A DNA stretch of 64,000 nt from Trametopsis cervina (lineage: Eukaryota; Basidiomycota; Agaricomycetes; Polyporales; Irpicaceae): the NCBI GenBank assembly GCA_022385755.1, contig MU278377.1:2267-66266 (forward strand). Reading direction: 5' to 3'. Made by a program: the position numbers and the translations under genes. Positions 36,172 through 48,982 of this stretch are shown piece after piece. How positions within the stretch are numbered: the first letter of the stretch is position 1; every line of letters begins with the position of its first letter. The notes beneath the pieces were generated by a model. The model ran no database searches and was not told where the DNA came from. It saw only the letters and a list, made by a program, of their open reading frames with translations.

Positions 36172-39100
36172 CTACATCCCATCTGCACACCGACAATCGC
36201 AACTAGCGACTGCGCAGACCTCATGAGATCTGCGCCCATCGTCATCACCAAAGAACCATTCCATGATATGAGACGAATGTCCGCCATGTCTACACGTTTG
36301 GCAAAACACCAGTGCTTCATCGATGGTGTCTAGAGCCATATTAATGAACTCTGATCCTCTGTTCACAGAAAATCTGGGCAACATACCTTTCGGGAGTGAA
36401 TGGTTTAGCTCCGCGTTGCGGGCCGCGTCGCTCGCGACGCTAAGCGTCATTAAGCATATGGAGCACCGCGGTAGCGGCCTTGCACAGTGAAAGCATGCAG
36501 TTGCCTACCATAAGGCAGTCCATCAGTACTATCCATTATTACGACCAGGCAGCGTACCTTCGCATTGTTCGGCCACGGGGGTGTCAACGGCTTGTTGCAA
36601 TAATTGCACCTCAGGATAATCTGTGGCTTCGTCCACCTGAACTGCGCCAGCTCCCCCTGCTGCATCGCATCATTCAAAATGCGCCCGTGGTCAATGTCGA
36701 ATTGACACCGATAATGGAACAGCTTCCAAGAGTCGAGCAAGTCCCGATAGGCATCGAGCCACCGTTCGACGCGCTTATCCTGCGCCCGAGCAGGGTTCAA
36801 CGCAGCGATCAAGGCCGCAGACTGAATATCGCCAGAAGTGTCGAGGTAGGTCTGGATGATGTCTATGCCTTGCGTGGTCAGCCCCGACACAATTAGCGTC
36901 TCGATGTCGCCATCGTGTACCCCACGCTCGACGATTCTTCGCAGGTACGCCGAAAGTTCTTTGTCACTAAGAAACTGGAAGGCGATAGCCAGGCGTTCAC
37001 GGAGAGGCAGTGTGTCTTCTTGCAAGACCTCTGTCCAATCGTCATTCACGATCAGGTGCGTGAGTATCGCACGCAAGTACGGGTCCTGCAGGCGCACAAT
37101 CAGCCGTTCGCAGTGGTCTCGGAATTCGGAGTTCTTCAGTCCACCAGCGGCCGACGGATTGAGAGCTGCCAGCATTCCCGACATCATGTGATGCGACTCG
37201 TCTAGATTCAGCATGTAAGCATTCGCACAGTAACAAGGTTTCAAGCAGAGATCCGACCTTTGCTTCTCATTAACAAATCCACTGCGGCCTTGTACTTCTT
37301 CGTGAAAACCAGCCAGCAGGCGGCCTGCGAGTATTTGTGTTCCTTCTCCCACCGTTTGACGGCACTTGCGAGATCTTCTTCAGCCAAGCTCCACCCGCAT
37401 AGATCTAAAGCCAGTCGTCTCTGCGCGAGCCTTGTAGTAGTAACAGCCGGTTTCCAGGGCGGTCTTTCAGGATCATTCTCAGCGAGTAGCGTCGCCACCA
37501 CATTCGCGAACTCTTCTGAGGGACCATCGGTCAACGGCCGACTGCGGCTGGAGTCAGCTTGCCTGGATCTCGGCCAGGTGTGTTGAGCTTCTGAGATCAG
37601 GTTGGACAACTGTGTCTGGGCGGTCTCGAGCAGGAGACTGCGCTGAGGTATACGAGGGGTTGGATGGGGCGCAGATATCTGCGGGTGAGCGGGACGAAAG
37701 CCTTCCCACACTCCAATGACGCCCTGGTATGAGAAGTTGTATCCTTCAAGAAGGGATGAGTGCACGGAGAGCAGGTTCTGGGCATCTGTAACGCATATAT
37801 GAGACACAATAATGCTTGTAAACACGACGGCGTACGGTCAATCCACATCCAAATTTGCGATATCGTCACATCCGAACCGACATCCAGCACCACAGCAGAA
37901 TTATGCATCGGCTGTGTTATTATATGAGCAAACTTCCATCGAGTAGACTTATGACTTACGTTCACAAGACTGTATCCTTGCACAACTCTCTTGCGCATAA
38001 GCATGGAAATATCGTTCTCGACGCTATGCTGCACCGAGTTGTCAGCATGCCACATCGGCGAGGTATCCTTATTCTTCCTGGTCAAGCTCTTGTGTCTGCC
38101 CTTCAAGTTATGGTCGCCACGGCCAGGAGAGGGCGATGCCAGCGACCGTTTCGGCACACCAGTATGCTCATAGTACTTGCTCTTCCAGGCAGCAGGGCTC
38201 AACGCCCGACTTCGGTTACTGCCAGGCCGAGTGGCACTCAAGTTCGCGACTCCCCGCGATGAGCTGGCCAGTGCTGGGAATCCATCCTCGTCGCCTCTAC
38301 CAAACATAGCTGGTGATGGCGCACCGTGCCGCCCACGCGTGGGCACTTCTTCATGAAGGAGGGGCTTCTGGATTGACCGAGGTGTTGAGAGCGGAAACGA
38401 ACTCGTCGTTAGCTCCCACGGCTCCGGCGGGGGCTCAGGCTCGTGTAGACCTGGTATGATAGTGTAGGACCGCCCAATACCAAGCGCGAGATCTCCTCTT
38501 GCACTCCAAGGAGTGTGAGTGGCCGTGTCGTGGACAGCATATAGCTCGAGGTCGCCTTCTTTGGTCACAACCATGACGTTGGTGGTCAAGGTAGACCCTA
38601 CGTCGAGAGGTGGGACCAGAGAAAACGATGCTATGGTTTTGCTAAAGTATTTCGCTATAAGAAAGAATGAGCCAAATAGTGGATATGCGGGCGAATCCCG
38701 TACTTCTCTTCGTGCCTGCAAGGACCACTTGTGATTGTGCACGCTCTCTTTCACGTGGGGCCGTGTTTGTAGACGCTTGACTACCACTGGAGCCTGACCA
38801 CTGTAGTATGTTGGATGGATTCGCCCATGAGAGCTTCGGAGTACGGGTTGACTGCGTCGAGTCTCGTGAGTGGCTCCTCTCAGGCGAGCGGTCTACCACA
38901 TCGAATTGTTGCAAGTCCCAGAACCGTACATGGTTGGCGTCCTTTTCCAGTGTCGCGAGAACGCCTCTTCTCGTAGGCGAAAACTCAATGTGGAGGAAGG
39001 AGCTATTCTGACGAAGTTTCGCGCCATCTGCAGATGCGTCTTTCTCCGTGAAGGTCAGCAGTGGATGGGACATCCTGCGTGCGTCCCATATGGTTGCGAT

Positions 39101-39918
39101 ACCATCTCCAAAACAGCCTATCCTGTGTGGGTCGAAAGGATCTGTTGCAATACCCTGCACCTTGCCAGCAGCTGTCACGATCGCTGGCTGGGGCGTTCGC
39201 AGGTCGAACAGGCGCAGCCACCGGTACGAAACACCTGCGAGAAGTAGGGTGGTTGATTGAGGGAGGAACGCGACGGAGGACACCACTTCCGTCGGTGCAT
39301 GCTGCTGCAAGACTCGTCCGTCGTGTTTGGGTGCCGGTTCTGCGCGAGCTATGATGGGCTCCGGACGGGGAGGTGCGCCAGGTGGCGGAATATTGAACGT
39401 GAGTTGGCTGCTGCCAGGTGACTTGATGGACAAGCTGGGTGCAGCAGAGACAATGTCCCACACTACCAGACTAAAGTCTCCCCGTACCTTGTCCAGTCCT
39501 ACAGCAAGGTAGTTTGGATCTGCATGACAGAACGCCAATGCATTGCATGCACGCGAGTTCTTGACGGATAGCGATATGATAGGTTTCGTCCAGGACTGGC
39601 TTCTTGCAGACCTAGTACCTTCGAGCCGCATAAGGTCGACCTTGCCAGTGTTGAGTCCGACGGCAATGAGGTCGTCATAAGCGGGGTCAGGCGACCAAGC
39701 CATGCACTGTTTTCATAATGTATAAGCGAGAGTGGATAGCGAAAGGTCAGTGCTACCTTCATCGAGATGAGCTCCTGACCATGGCTAGAAGTGACATGTT
39801 TGATTTCTGAGGACTCGGAGAGCCATTCATAGAGAGTGACCTGGGAGGAGCTCCCGACCAGCAAACGGTTATTTAGGCGAGGATGCCACAACACCCTCCT
39901 CTCCGTTTGCACGACCAT
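36172..39918 (-). CDS. MIOS/Sea4-like SEA (GATOR2) complex subunit
   Basis: WD40 protein of the SEA/GATOR complex that controls TORC1 at the vacuole in response to amino acids. It starts MVVQTERRVLWHPRLNNRLL. WD-repeat pieces include CMAWSPDPAYDDLIAVGLNT, ACNALAFCHADPNYLAVGLD, WLRLFDLRTPQP and IGCFGDGIATIWDARR. A helical middle contains LQDPYLRAILTHLIVNDDW and KRVERWLDAYRDLLDSWKLF. The C-terminal metal-binding part is CNYCNKPLTPP, then after an intron ending ggtag ACFHCARPLPRCSICLM, and lastly VFCQTCRHGGHSSHIMEWFF ending DCRCADGM. These cysteine/histidine pairs are the MIOS zinc-ribbon/RING-like signature. An in-frame ATG at 39939 is an alternative start. Confidence 0.92.
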
Positions 39919-40370
39919 GGTGGGAAAGCAGTCAAGCAATTAGCATGGATTCGAGGGTGGTAGGCCAGACAGGTGATTGAGTTCATGCAAGCACATTCGA
40001 GCGATTTTGACCATCGGAACGTAAGCAGGAGGCGACGCGCTTATTACACGCCCTGGGCGCAATACATAAGTATGGCTAACATTATGATATTGTGATATTG
40101 TGCGAATAATAAAAGCAGGTCAAGACATTGGTTCATAGCAACAGTTTCAAAAATGACGGATCTCCTGGATTATACGAACGTCGCTGACAATCATGACAAT
40201 TCGGGGTTGTAGACAAGACCAAGCGGTTGCGTGAATTGGGCCCATAAATCTTCACGAACCTCGTTGGTGTTCACGGTGTCGGCGATGCTATCCGTGTCGC
40301 TGACAATAACGCCATTGATGGCAATGTGCAAACATGGGACTTCGCTTTAGGACGGTATACATTGCGCAAA
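39919..40370. other. Intergenic 0.45 kb
   Basis: AT-rich spacer between the MIOS start and the stop of the F-box-like gene. No feature was recognised. Confidence 0.5.
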
Positions 40371-41488
40371 TCACTCCTCTCTAATATCACTTTGGCCGTC
40401 GTCTATTGACACGAAGGACGACGCAAATACTGGGCCGTCACCGTCACTTCTCACGAAATGGAGCCCCTGCCATTGGCTGTTCCAAATCAGTCGCGCCCGA
40501 GACATGAACACAGAGTACACTGACCTAGAGGACCACAGACCACGCAATGTGGAAAACCGCTCGAGGTCCCTCACGAAATCTCGCCGAGGTTGAGTGCGGA
40601 CAATTCCAGAAAAGGGGCCACTGAGGAGGTCTAGCAGTTCCGGGATAGTCAAAACCTGGTCCAAGCTGTTCGAGTAGCGAGCTGCGGTCAGTCTTTTGGC
40701 CATACTAAGACAAAGGGCTATGCACCACTCACTCGAATTGTATGGCTTGTAGGACGTTCCAGACTGTCACACCCACCGCGTTATACGCTTTGCTTCCATA
40801 GCTGAAGTTGTTATAGTGGAACCGCATCTGCCGCACGGTCGGAAACGTTGCAAAGCTTCGCGCAGCAACAAGGTGGCTAATAACCCAGCTGCCGAAACCG
40901 GATGGTGATAGGCTGCGTAAACGCGCTTCATTCAATTTGACCCACACCGGCATAGGATCTTGCAGGAATTCGATCTCGCCAAAGACGGTATTGCATACCG
41001 GTATCGGTCTGTCTTCGCGCGTCCACTCTTCAGCGTTCTGCTCGTCGAACGAAGCATCCCAGGCTCCCTCTTCTGGGTCCCATTTGTACAACTTCATCGC
41101 ACGTTCCACACGGCCAGCTAAAAATGATATCCGAGTCAACTCCCACCCGATTGTACAACATACTGACCAGAGGAGACCTACCGTTCATGTCAAGTAGCGC
41201 GCCTCCGCAGTGTGGATGTGTGCAGAACCCATCCTTAGAGATAGTTTCAAAGGCGATTTCTTTCCACGATGAATCTCCATTGAGCCATCCTATGCCTGAT
41301 AATGCGCACGCGCGACTCCAGAACCGTGCTTGCTGGCTGCTGTCACCATAGAAGGAGGCGGTGGTGCGACATGTGTTATAGAAACAGACGTGGCTTCGAA
41401 GGTCAGATACCGGTATGTACTCCTTGATGATGACCAAAAGCTCGACAGGTAGTCTCGGTGATGCTAGTGTATTGTTTTCTTCATTCAT
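40371..41488 (-). CDS. F-box-like protein
   Basis: Starts MNEENNTLASPRLPVELLVI. The segment LPVELLVIIKEYIPVSDLRS fits an F-box helix that would bind Skp1 in an SCF ubiquitin ligase. The rest has no named domain: an exon with ACALSGIGWLNGDSSWKEIA, a possible C-x3-H-x2-C patch FCTHPHCGG, then WKLY-type WDPEEGAWDASFDEQ, VRQMRFHYNNFSYGSKAYNA, and a final exon beginning MAKRLTAARYSNSLDQ and ending GQSDIREE. Introns lie near 41120-41185 and 40705-40730. Similar short F-box proteins are abundant in Agaricomycetes. The target is unknown. Confidence 0.65.
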
Positions 41489-41978
41489 CTAGATCCAGCA
41501 ACGGCAAATCAGAGCATGGATCATGTTCACGATGGATAGCCTACTGCAGAATTTGTTGATTAGCTTAATCTGAGGCAATATTACCGCGATACCTGTGCCA
41601 ATTAGCAATGGCGGAGACGGTGCAAGTAATTGGACGATCCCTGGCGGTGCGTTCGATAATTCCAGCCACTTGTTGAATGAAAGTAACGATGTAAGTCAAT
41701 AGTTCTGCCCAGGGGTGAGATACCTTTCTTACGGGCCGGTCTGTCCGTCGTAAGTCGGTAAGAACCCTGGTAATATGCGGGGCCTGCAGTCTCGAGCAGA
41801 AACTCTCTTATATGTTCCTTGCGCCACCTTCGTAACAAGCAGAATCAGAGGGTGACGCAAACAGATTCTTGTGAAATTCAACCTCAGGCGTTGATCATTG
41901 TACTCTTACATTTACGAATACAGTCATATGCTATTTCCTACAATCACGAACACTCACGTCTCTCGGTAAACACAGCGT
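41489..41978. other. Intergenic 0.5 kb
   Basis: An open frame at 41602-41838 (minus) lacks any recognisable domain. Otherwise AT-rich with no supported feature. Confidence 0.45.
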
Positions 41979-44772
41979 TCATTCTTCCTTCTCCTCCTCA
42001 ACAACAATCGGGTGTTCTGCGACGGTAACATCCTTGGACGTCACAGTTGGCTCCGGCGTGGCACGCTTCGCAAGGAATTCGATCCTCCTGGCCCTTACGT
42101 ACGAAGCCGCCTCCTCCACAGGCACCAGATCTACGAGTGCCTTGACGATGTTGTCCGCGAAGAACGAGGCGTCGACATCAAACTTGTCAGCCCACGCATC
42201 AAACTCTTCATCGGTGGCGGTCTCCGGTAAAATAGCCTTCTTATCCAGAGAGCCCATTATCACAAGGCATTGTCTTGCAAGCTCGGTGTCCTCCCCAGAG
42301 TATGTGCGAACCTCAGAGTACGTCTTCCTATTACCCGTTCTGGGGTCGATTTCAACAGGCTCGGGCTGGGCGACGGCGGTATCGTCCTCAGCTTCAGACG
42401 AACTATCAACTTCAGCTTCATCGTCGGCTTCGTTTTTCTTTGGCGCGACAGGCTCCTCGCCTGCCTGAGAGTCGCCACAGTCGATGATGATACCAGCGTT
42501 CCGGAGGCCATAGGATATCGGATCTCCGATCTTGCGAATGATATCCCTGAGAGCCTTATCAGCTGCGCTGCCCGGAATCGGAAGCGCATTCTGGTTGTCG
42601 AGATGGTCGAGAGCCTTCAACACGAGCAGGTAAGTCTTTGCCGGGTCCAAACGCACGAATGTATCCCAGGAGTCGTCCTTATAAGCGGGATGGTCATACT
42701 GCTGCCAACGGAAGGACAAGTCCACGTTCACGAAGATCTCTTGTCTGACGGCGGGCGTTGAGCTTGTTATGGCATCAATGAACAGCTGGCTCGCAGCCTT
42801 GCTCTGGAGTGCGTCGGCTTCTGCTTCGGGGGTAGCGAAACGGATAAAGATGGAAGTATTCTTGCTTTGACGGAGCATAAGACGAGTGACTTTAATCAGT
42901 TGGTCGTGCAGCGACTCTTCCGTGCTGGTTGCCGCGGCCGGGAGGAGAGCATCGATCGTCAAGATCACGGTAATCATGTCAAGTATGTCGGTGTGCCAGA
43001 ACATAGTGGCACGGACCTCGTGGGTGAGGCGTCGCAGAATCGTACTTCCAACCAAGTGGAGGCAAGCTGGGGGGATTCGGCTGTGATGATCCTTGACTAC
43101 GGCCAGAAGCACGTTATTGCTGCTCTGCGGGGTTATCACATCATTACAGAAGCATCTCAAGAGAAAAGATGCCATGGATTTGAGGACATCGTTATTGGGG
43201 AGCATCTGTAGTGCGGCTTCGACTTTGCCGAAGAGGAAGGTGGCCTCGCGGGTGGTCAGACCCGCAGAGGCTGGTTTACCACGGAGAGTGATTATAGCAG
43301 CGTTGTAAAAGTCGTCTGCTCGCTCCGAGGTTAGCAGGGTGCTCAAGACAGCTTGAGTGGCAGGAGGAACGTTATGCGAGGAGTCGGCGAGGATGTACTG
43401 CAGGGCTTCTTTCATCGGCGGGGTCCACTCTAGAACCGTGTCGCTACCAAGCGACTGTTTGTGGATCTCCTCCTTCAGTAAATCAGCTATGTTGTTGATC
43501 ATCGTACTGTATACCTCCCGAGGAAGCGGGCGCAAATCAATAGAAGTGAAAGAGCGACTGTCCTTTTCAGGCATATAGTCATCAGGGGTGTCGAATTTGT
43601 ATTCATGAATGATCTTCTTGACGAGGAGCAGGAAGTCTTCAGGCGTCGCCTCATTTTCCTTGAGTGCGTCCCAGACGAGGTTCAGTACGTGTTCCTCCCA
43701 GTGGTTGACATAGTAAGATACGAGCAAGTCAATGTCGATCGTGTCACGACCGCCTGTGCCAACGTCGCCCAGCTCAGAGGTATGAAGGCGGGCGAAAGAG
43801 CAAGGTGTTGGGAGCGGATCATACGCTGACATCGCAACCGGGCGGCGCAAGAGCGTATAAACTCGCCTGAGGAGGAATCCGGCAAGGGGTATCCTGTAGG
43901 GGCTCTCTGGAAAGACGACAGGCGAGATGACGATGATGAGAAATGACAATGCCCAGCCACCGATGATTAACGTTGTCGCGTAACCAACGGTATGGTGTGT
44001 ATCAAAGGAATAGAGGGTTAACCCGGCCAGGAATGAGCACATAGAGACCTGCAGCATGAAGTCAAGAACATGCACAAGGTTCAAAGGAGTCCACGTCCAT
44101 GCAGAAGAATTGTGCTGCTGATCAAGGTACCTCCGGCGAAGATGCAATCGCGTAGAAGTGTTGGTTAAGAGAACTTGGTCCTGAAGCTCGTTTTTGATGT
44201 AAAGACCGAGGAATACCCCGGCGATGTTCAATGCCAGGCTCGTTGTCCAGAAGATGCTCGCCAGGATGTGATTGAGGGAAGGGTCGGCCAATGCAGGAAG
44301 AACAGCAGACGCAGCCATCGCCGCCGTCGTGTTCACGAAGTGTGAGCTCAAAGAGAAATTCTGCGTTTGTATGGCGATCTGACGGAGGAGGGCGACTGTC
44401 ATAGAGGAGTGGTCGGGTCGTATAAGATGTGTGGAATCGATGAGAAACAGAGCCAGCATGATACAAAACAGGCCAGCCTGTAACATGGCGGTGAGCGCAA
44501 CGCAGCGACAGTGTATATAGAAAGACGTACGAAAACGATGCCGGTTTCGACGCGACTCCTATGTTCCTGCACAATCTCTTCGTCTTCTTCTCGAACATAA
44601 CGCCAGAGGATGCTCCAGCTGGATTCACATATGGCCGGCGGGCGGACCCGAGTCGGTATGACCGTCTGCAATGCAAGAGCCGCCTTCTCAGTAATAGCAG
44701 TTGCGCCCATGCGTATCTATAACATACCGAGGGTGGTGGAGGCTTTGGAGGATCTCCCTTCTCGCCCGGCAT
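41979..44772 (-). CDS. DUF6535 membrane protein, copy 1
   Basis: Member of a basidiomycete membrane-protein family of unknown function. The first exon probably starts MPGEKGDPPKPPPPS (44772); MGATAITEKAALALQ at 44710 is an alternative. The family head is SSWSILWRYVREEDEEIVQE, then after an intron AGLFCIMLALFLIDS (membrane helix), with further helices in LASIFWTTSLALNIAGVFLG, FMLQVSMCSFLAGLTL and TLIIGGWALSFLIIVIS. A roughly 550-residue soluble C-terminal part is largely helical and ends with an acidic segment (EADDEAEVDSSSEAEDD) and the motif ELARQCLVIMGSLDKK. Its closest relative here is the next gene, in the same orientation. Confidence 0.85.
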
Positions 44773-45405
44773 GTTCGTCGCGATTGCTGGAGATGGTAGT
44801 GGGAAGTGAAGTGTCACGGGCAGGCTTTGTATGTCCCAGTCGCCTCACGGCGGTACAGCCTTTACCACCTCGAGGCATCATGACGTCTATCCAGAACACT
44901 CGTGAACAGCTTGGCTTCCATACCTGTAGTGTGCTGGCATCCGGTGAGAGTTTAGCACAAGGCGGAAATCCCAATGACGCTTCTACGCCAGACCTAACTC
45001 CCAAACCGAGTCATACGGTGTCGAGCGCGAAGCTGATTCGAGATGGGGGCAGTGCTGGGGTTTCCTGAAGGCAGTGTGTCTTTAATTAGTGCGCATATAC
45101 TCATGTCGTAAGACCGCCGAAATTTCATACGACGGTCCCGTCCAGGCTACGATTTCACATTGCAGCAAACGGCGGGGAGATGAGAGTTCCCACGGTCGTG
45201 TCATACCTATTCAGTTCGTGTAGCCCGATGACCAGTAGGCTCTGAAAGGTGTCCAAGCAATGAAAATGACATGGATGAACAAACAAACGAGCTATCACCC
45301 TTGGAATATGCTCCAAGCAGCGGTGCTCAAATGGTGCTTTCTAAACGTCTGGTAGCACGGATCCTCATGGAACACAATCAATTATGTACAGGAACGTGTA
45401 GAGTA
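44773..45405. other. Spacer between tandem DUF6535 genes
   Basis: Upstream of copy 1 and downstream of copy 2. The minus-strand frame 45004-44717 might be an untranslated leader or an extra 5' exon of copy 1, but has no family signature. Confidence 0.45.
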
Positions 45406-48285
45406 CTATGGGTTGGCGACTTCATGTTCAGGAACTGCAGTCTCAGTTGGAGATGGGGATAATATTCGCCCCTCACCTCCCTGGTCATCCTCCTCCTCCG
45501 AGCCCTCGTCGACGATAACCGGCGTTTCGTGCATGCTAGTACTATCCATTCGATCGATATGGGAGTCATCGTCCCCGGTAGCTCGACCCTGGGGATCCTG
45601 TTGCGGGGCATGTCCATGTCCAGCTGCATGCGCGTTCGCAGATTCTTGCCCAGGTGATGCACTCCGCGACGAAGAGTGCGTCGTAGAATCTGAGTCGTGA
45701 TGGGACTGCGAGCGGTCACTCGTATGCGAGCTGTTACCATTCTCGTTTGGGGTGTCTGTTTTCTCGACGATAGCCGGGGTATCCGGGTGGTCATCCTTGA
45801 GGATGCGAAGACGACGGACCCTGTGGCAGAACATGGCATCCTCGGGAGGGAGGAAGCTGGAAAGCGCGGTGACGATGTTGTCGGGATAGAAGCTCTCATC
45901 AACCGGGAATGTGCGAGCCCATGTAGCAAATGTTTCCTCGTCTGCATTTGTCGGGGGATGATAGTCTAACGTGTTGATCAACTCAAGGCATTGTTTGGCT
46001 AGCTCCGGGTGGTGGTCATAGTGCCTATGCACCACGACGTCCAGTCCTCTTGTTATACCGTCCCAGAAAGTCGTACAAAATATAACCATAATTCTCTAGC
46101 AGCTTGTTGTTCTGCTGTAACAGGTGCAGCATCCTGAGCTGGAAATGTGTGACCTCGAGAGGATCCGTTCTCAGCAAACGGTCCCAGCTGGTGTCCTCGG
46201 CTTCAGGGTGCTCGCGCCATTGCCAGTTGACGGCGTCCTTGAAGTTGTGTAAGATTGTGCGGCGCTCTAGAAGGGTCAAACGTTAGCATGTATATAATGC
46301 AGGTGATTGAAGTATGATACGACTTACCTGAGACATTGGAAGCTAGCACAGCGTCAACAAAAAGCTCGAGTGCATTAGCCTTGATCCCGGGGATGGAGTT
46401 ATAGAGTGCCATAGGATATCGGATGTAAATAGCGGTGTTCCTCGGCTGGATGAGCATAGTCTGCACCAGTTTCACGACGGAATCGCGCCAGCTGGCGTTA
46501 GAGGACAGCTCCAGGATGGTGTCAAGTTCATCGAGGAGGAATGGATGCCAATACATGTTCGGCTTCATTTCATTCGTCAGAGCGTCAATCAGGATGTCGA
46601 CGAGGTATTGTAGGTGGTCCGGCGCGATTTCTGGGTGGTCACGGAGGACGTCCAGCAGCTTGTTGTGTACCGCGTTGTGGCTTACACAGAAGTACTCCTG
46701 TGTCAGGGTCTGCAAGGCCGACAACATAGCATCACCTGTCAGCAGCAAAAGGCCTCCACGAAGTCTCCCAAGGACGTGCGAGAACACAATGGGGTCAGGG
46801 AAGCGTTCGTGGATGAAACTGAAGAAGACCTTGCGCCGTACTTCGTCGGTAAGGCATAGCGTGAGCATGTAGTTGACCGGAGCGGTTAAGGGCGCGTTCG
46901 TCTCGGCAAGGAGAATGTAGACGCAGTCCTTCATCCACTGCGACCATACAATCACCTTGGATATATTGGTTGGTGACTGTCGATTAATCTCAGTCTTCAA
47001 GACATCGGATACCATGGTCATGATAGATGTCACTGTTCGCTTTGGGAGCTTCTTCAAGTCCATGAACCCGGAGGAAAACGCAGTGACGTCGTGTTGGATT
47101 CGGTGACCGATCGCCTTGAGCAAGAATGTAACCAAATCCGCGGACTCAACCTGAGTCTGCTGCAGTGCGTCCCACATGACACTGAGCAGGTACTCGTCGG
47201 ATTGGATGGAGTCCACGGCGATCAGGATGTCCACATCGTTTTTCTCGTTCAACACAGCGTCCTCCTCGTCGTAAGCAAGCAGTTTGTATGTCCATTCGCC
47301 CGAGACTTGAATGAGGCTATCCGTTGACCAGTGCAAAGCAGCCCGTACAAATTCGACGATTCGAAACAGCCTCAGTCGAATGTGTTTCATGACCGACTTG
47401 AGAAGTGTAGTCTTATACGGACAACGAGGGGAGAGTGAGGGCGCGAACGAGGCGGAGATGAAGAGGAACGCCCATCCTGCCACGAGTGGAAGGGTCGTGT
47501 GGCCGATGGTATCATGGACGTCCAATGTGAAGAAACACAAGCCAATGAGGAACAGCGCGAGTGACAGCTGCAGGAGCACAGGCAACATGGCAGCTATCTC
47601 AAACACCTTCCAGTGCTCCAGACCGGGGTTGCGGAAATGACGAATGCGGAGGCGTGCTTGCGGCGAGGTGTACTCCCCGGCCAGGTACTCGCGCAGCCAT
47701 TGTTTCACGAGGATGCCAAAGGACGCGCTGACCAAACTGAGCACCAAGCTGGCGAACCAGAGCACGTTGACGCGGACCGCGTTCGTGGTGGGCTCGAACG
47801 CTGGGATCATCGGTTCGGAAGCAACACTCGTTGAGTTAAGGAAGTCGTTGTTTATGCTGTACGTGCCCGTTTGTCTGACCAGTTGTTGCAGGAGTATAAC
47901 CACAAGATCCATCGAGCTCTGGCGGAGATTCTGATATGATTCGATAAGGAACGAGGTCATGACCGCCGAGAAAAGACCAGCCTAATCGTATGTCAATCAT
48001 CAGCTCTCAAACGCAAATGGGGCACTTAAGACGTACGAAGACTAGGATGGTATCGATATCCTCCTTGTAGTCCTGTATCTTCTGCTCGTCCACTTCACGA
48101 ACAATCTTGGACATGGCGGACCACCCGGTGCCAACATACATAGGGCCGCCAAATGGTTGGGTCGCGTCCGTCGGCAACGCGTTGTTAATGGGAGGTGGTG
48201 GAGGATCCTCCACCGCGACGGGAGGAGGCTCACGGTCTTCGACAGGATTTTGAGTCTCATGATCACCGGCCTCTGATGGCTCCAT
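45406..48285 (-). CDS. DUF6535 membrane protein, copy 2
   Basis: Paralogue of the neighbouring gene. The start MEPSEAGDHETQNPVEDREP (48285) leads through a Pro-rich stretch to TGWSAMSKIVREVDEQKIQD, the DUF6535 head, and after an intron to AGLFSAVMTSFLIES. Membrane helices include VNVLWFASLVLSLVSASFGI, LPVLLQLSLALFLIGLCFF and LPLVAGWAFLFISASFA. The long soluble region contains WTYKLLAYDEEDAVLNEKND. The C-terminal exons repeat copy 1's motif as ELAKQCLELINTLDYH and PVDESFYPDNIVTALSSF, then diverge into a Ser/His-rich tail ending PEHEVANP. Introns lie near 48000-47965, 46320-46270 and 46075-46040. The function is unknown. Confidence 0.85.
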
Positions 48286-48982
48286 CTGCGGATGCGTATA
48301 ATATGAGCGACGAGTGCGTTGGGCACAGCATAGGACGTACCTTTGAGCTTGCAAGTCGCGGTCTTGGTTGGAGGTTGAGGTCGTGTACAGGGTCGTGTTA
48401 TATAGTATCTCGCACCGCAGCATTGGTAGCGCGCTGGAATGACATGAGGCTATGAATGGAATGTCATTCATTAGTGACAAGTCCCGTGTTGAGATAACTA
48501 GTTCTATGATATCTGACATGCATTAGTAGTAATTCTTGTGCGAAGGTTAGCATATATCACATATACCACGCTATGTCTGAGCATCATAAATATGTGTAAG
48601 GTTACATTGCACGATGAAAATGCATTTGAAGGGATCTTCCATGTATCCGGACATATACACAGCACGCATCTTCCCGGCTGGAGAGAAGATGGGGACAGCA
48701 ATCAGGGCCCTAGTGACAAATGATTTAGGGCCAGGACGAACGCCCTCAGGAGTGCCAAGTGCTTACCGAATCAATACCGCTGGAACTGAGGATTGATGGA
48801 TGTGGACACATATGCGCTCAACAGAACGCTAACCCCATCACAACAGACAAAAACTGAATTGACTAGATCAACGAGCGGAATGTAGGAGACTATCGGAGGT
48901 ACAAGGCGTCAGGATTTGAACAAAGAAATATGGCAGGATAGAGAACAAACGACGGAGACAGCCACGGCTAGGCATGCGCCTA
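48286..48982. other. Intergenic 0.7 kb
   Basis: Promoter side of DUF6535 copy 2 and 3' side of RPF2. AT-rich, with no supported coding frame. Confidence 0.5.

Noticed and set aside
42034..43211. Plus-strand open frames over DUF6535 copy 1
   Set aside because: They mirror the long minus-strand exon, which carries the family motifs.
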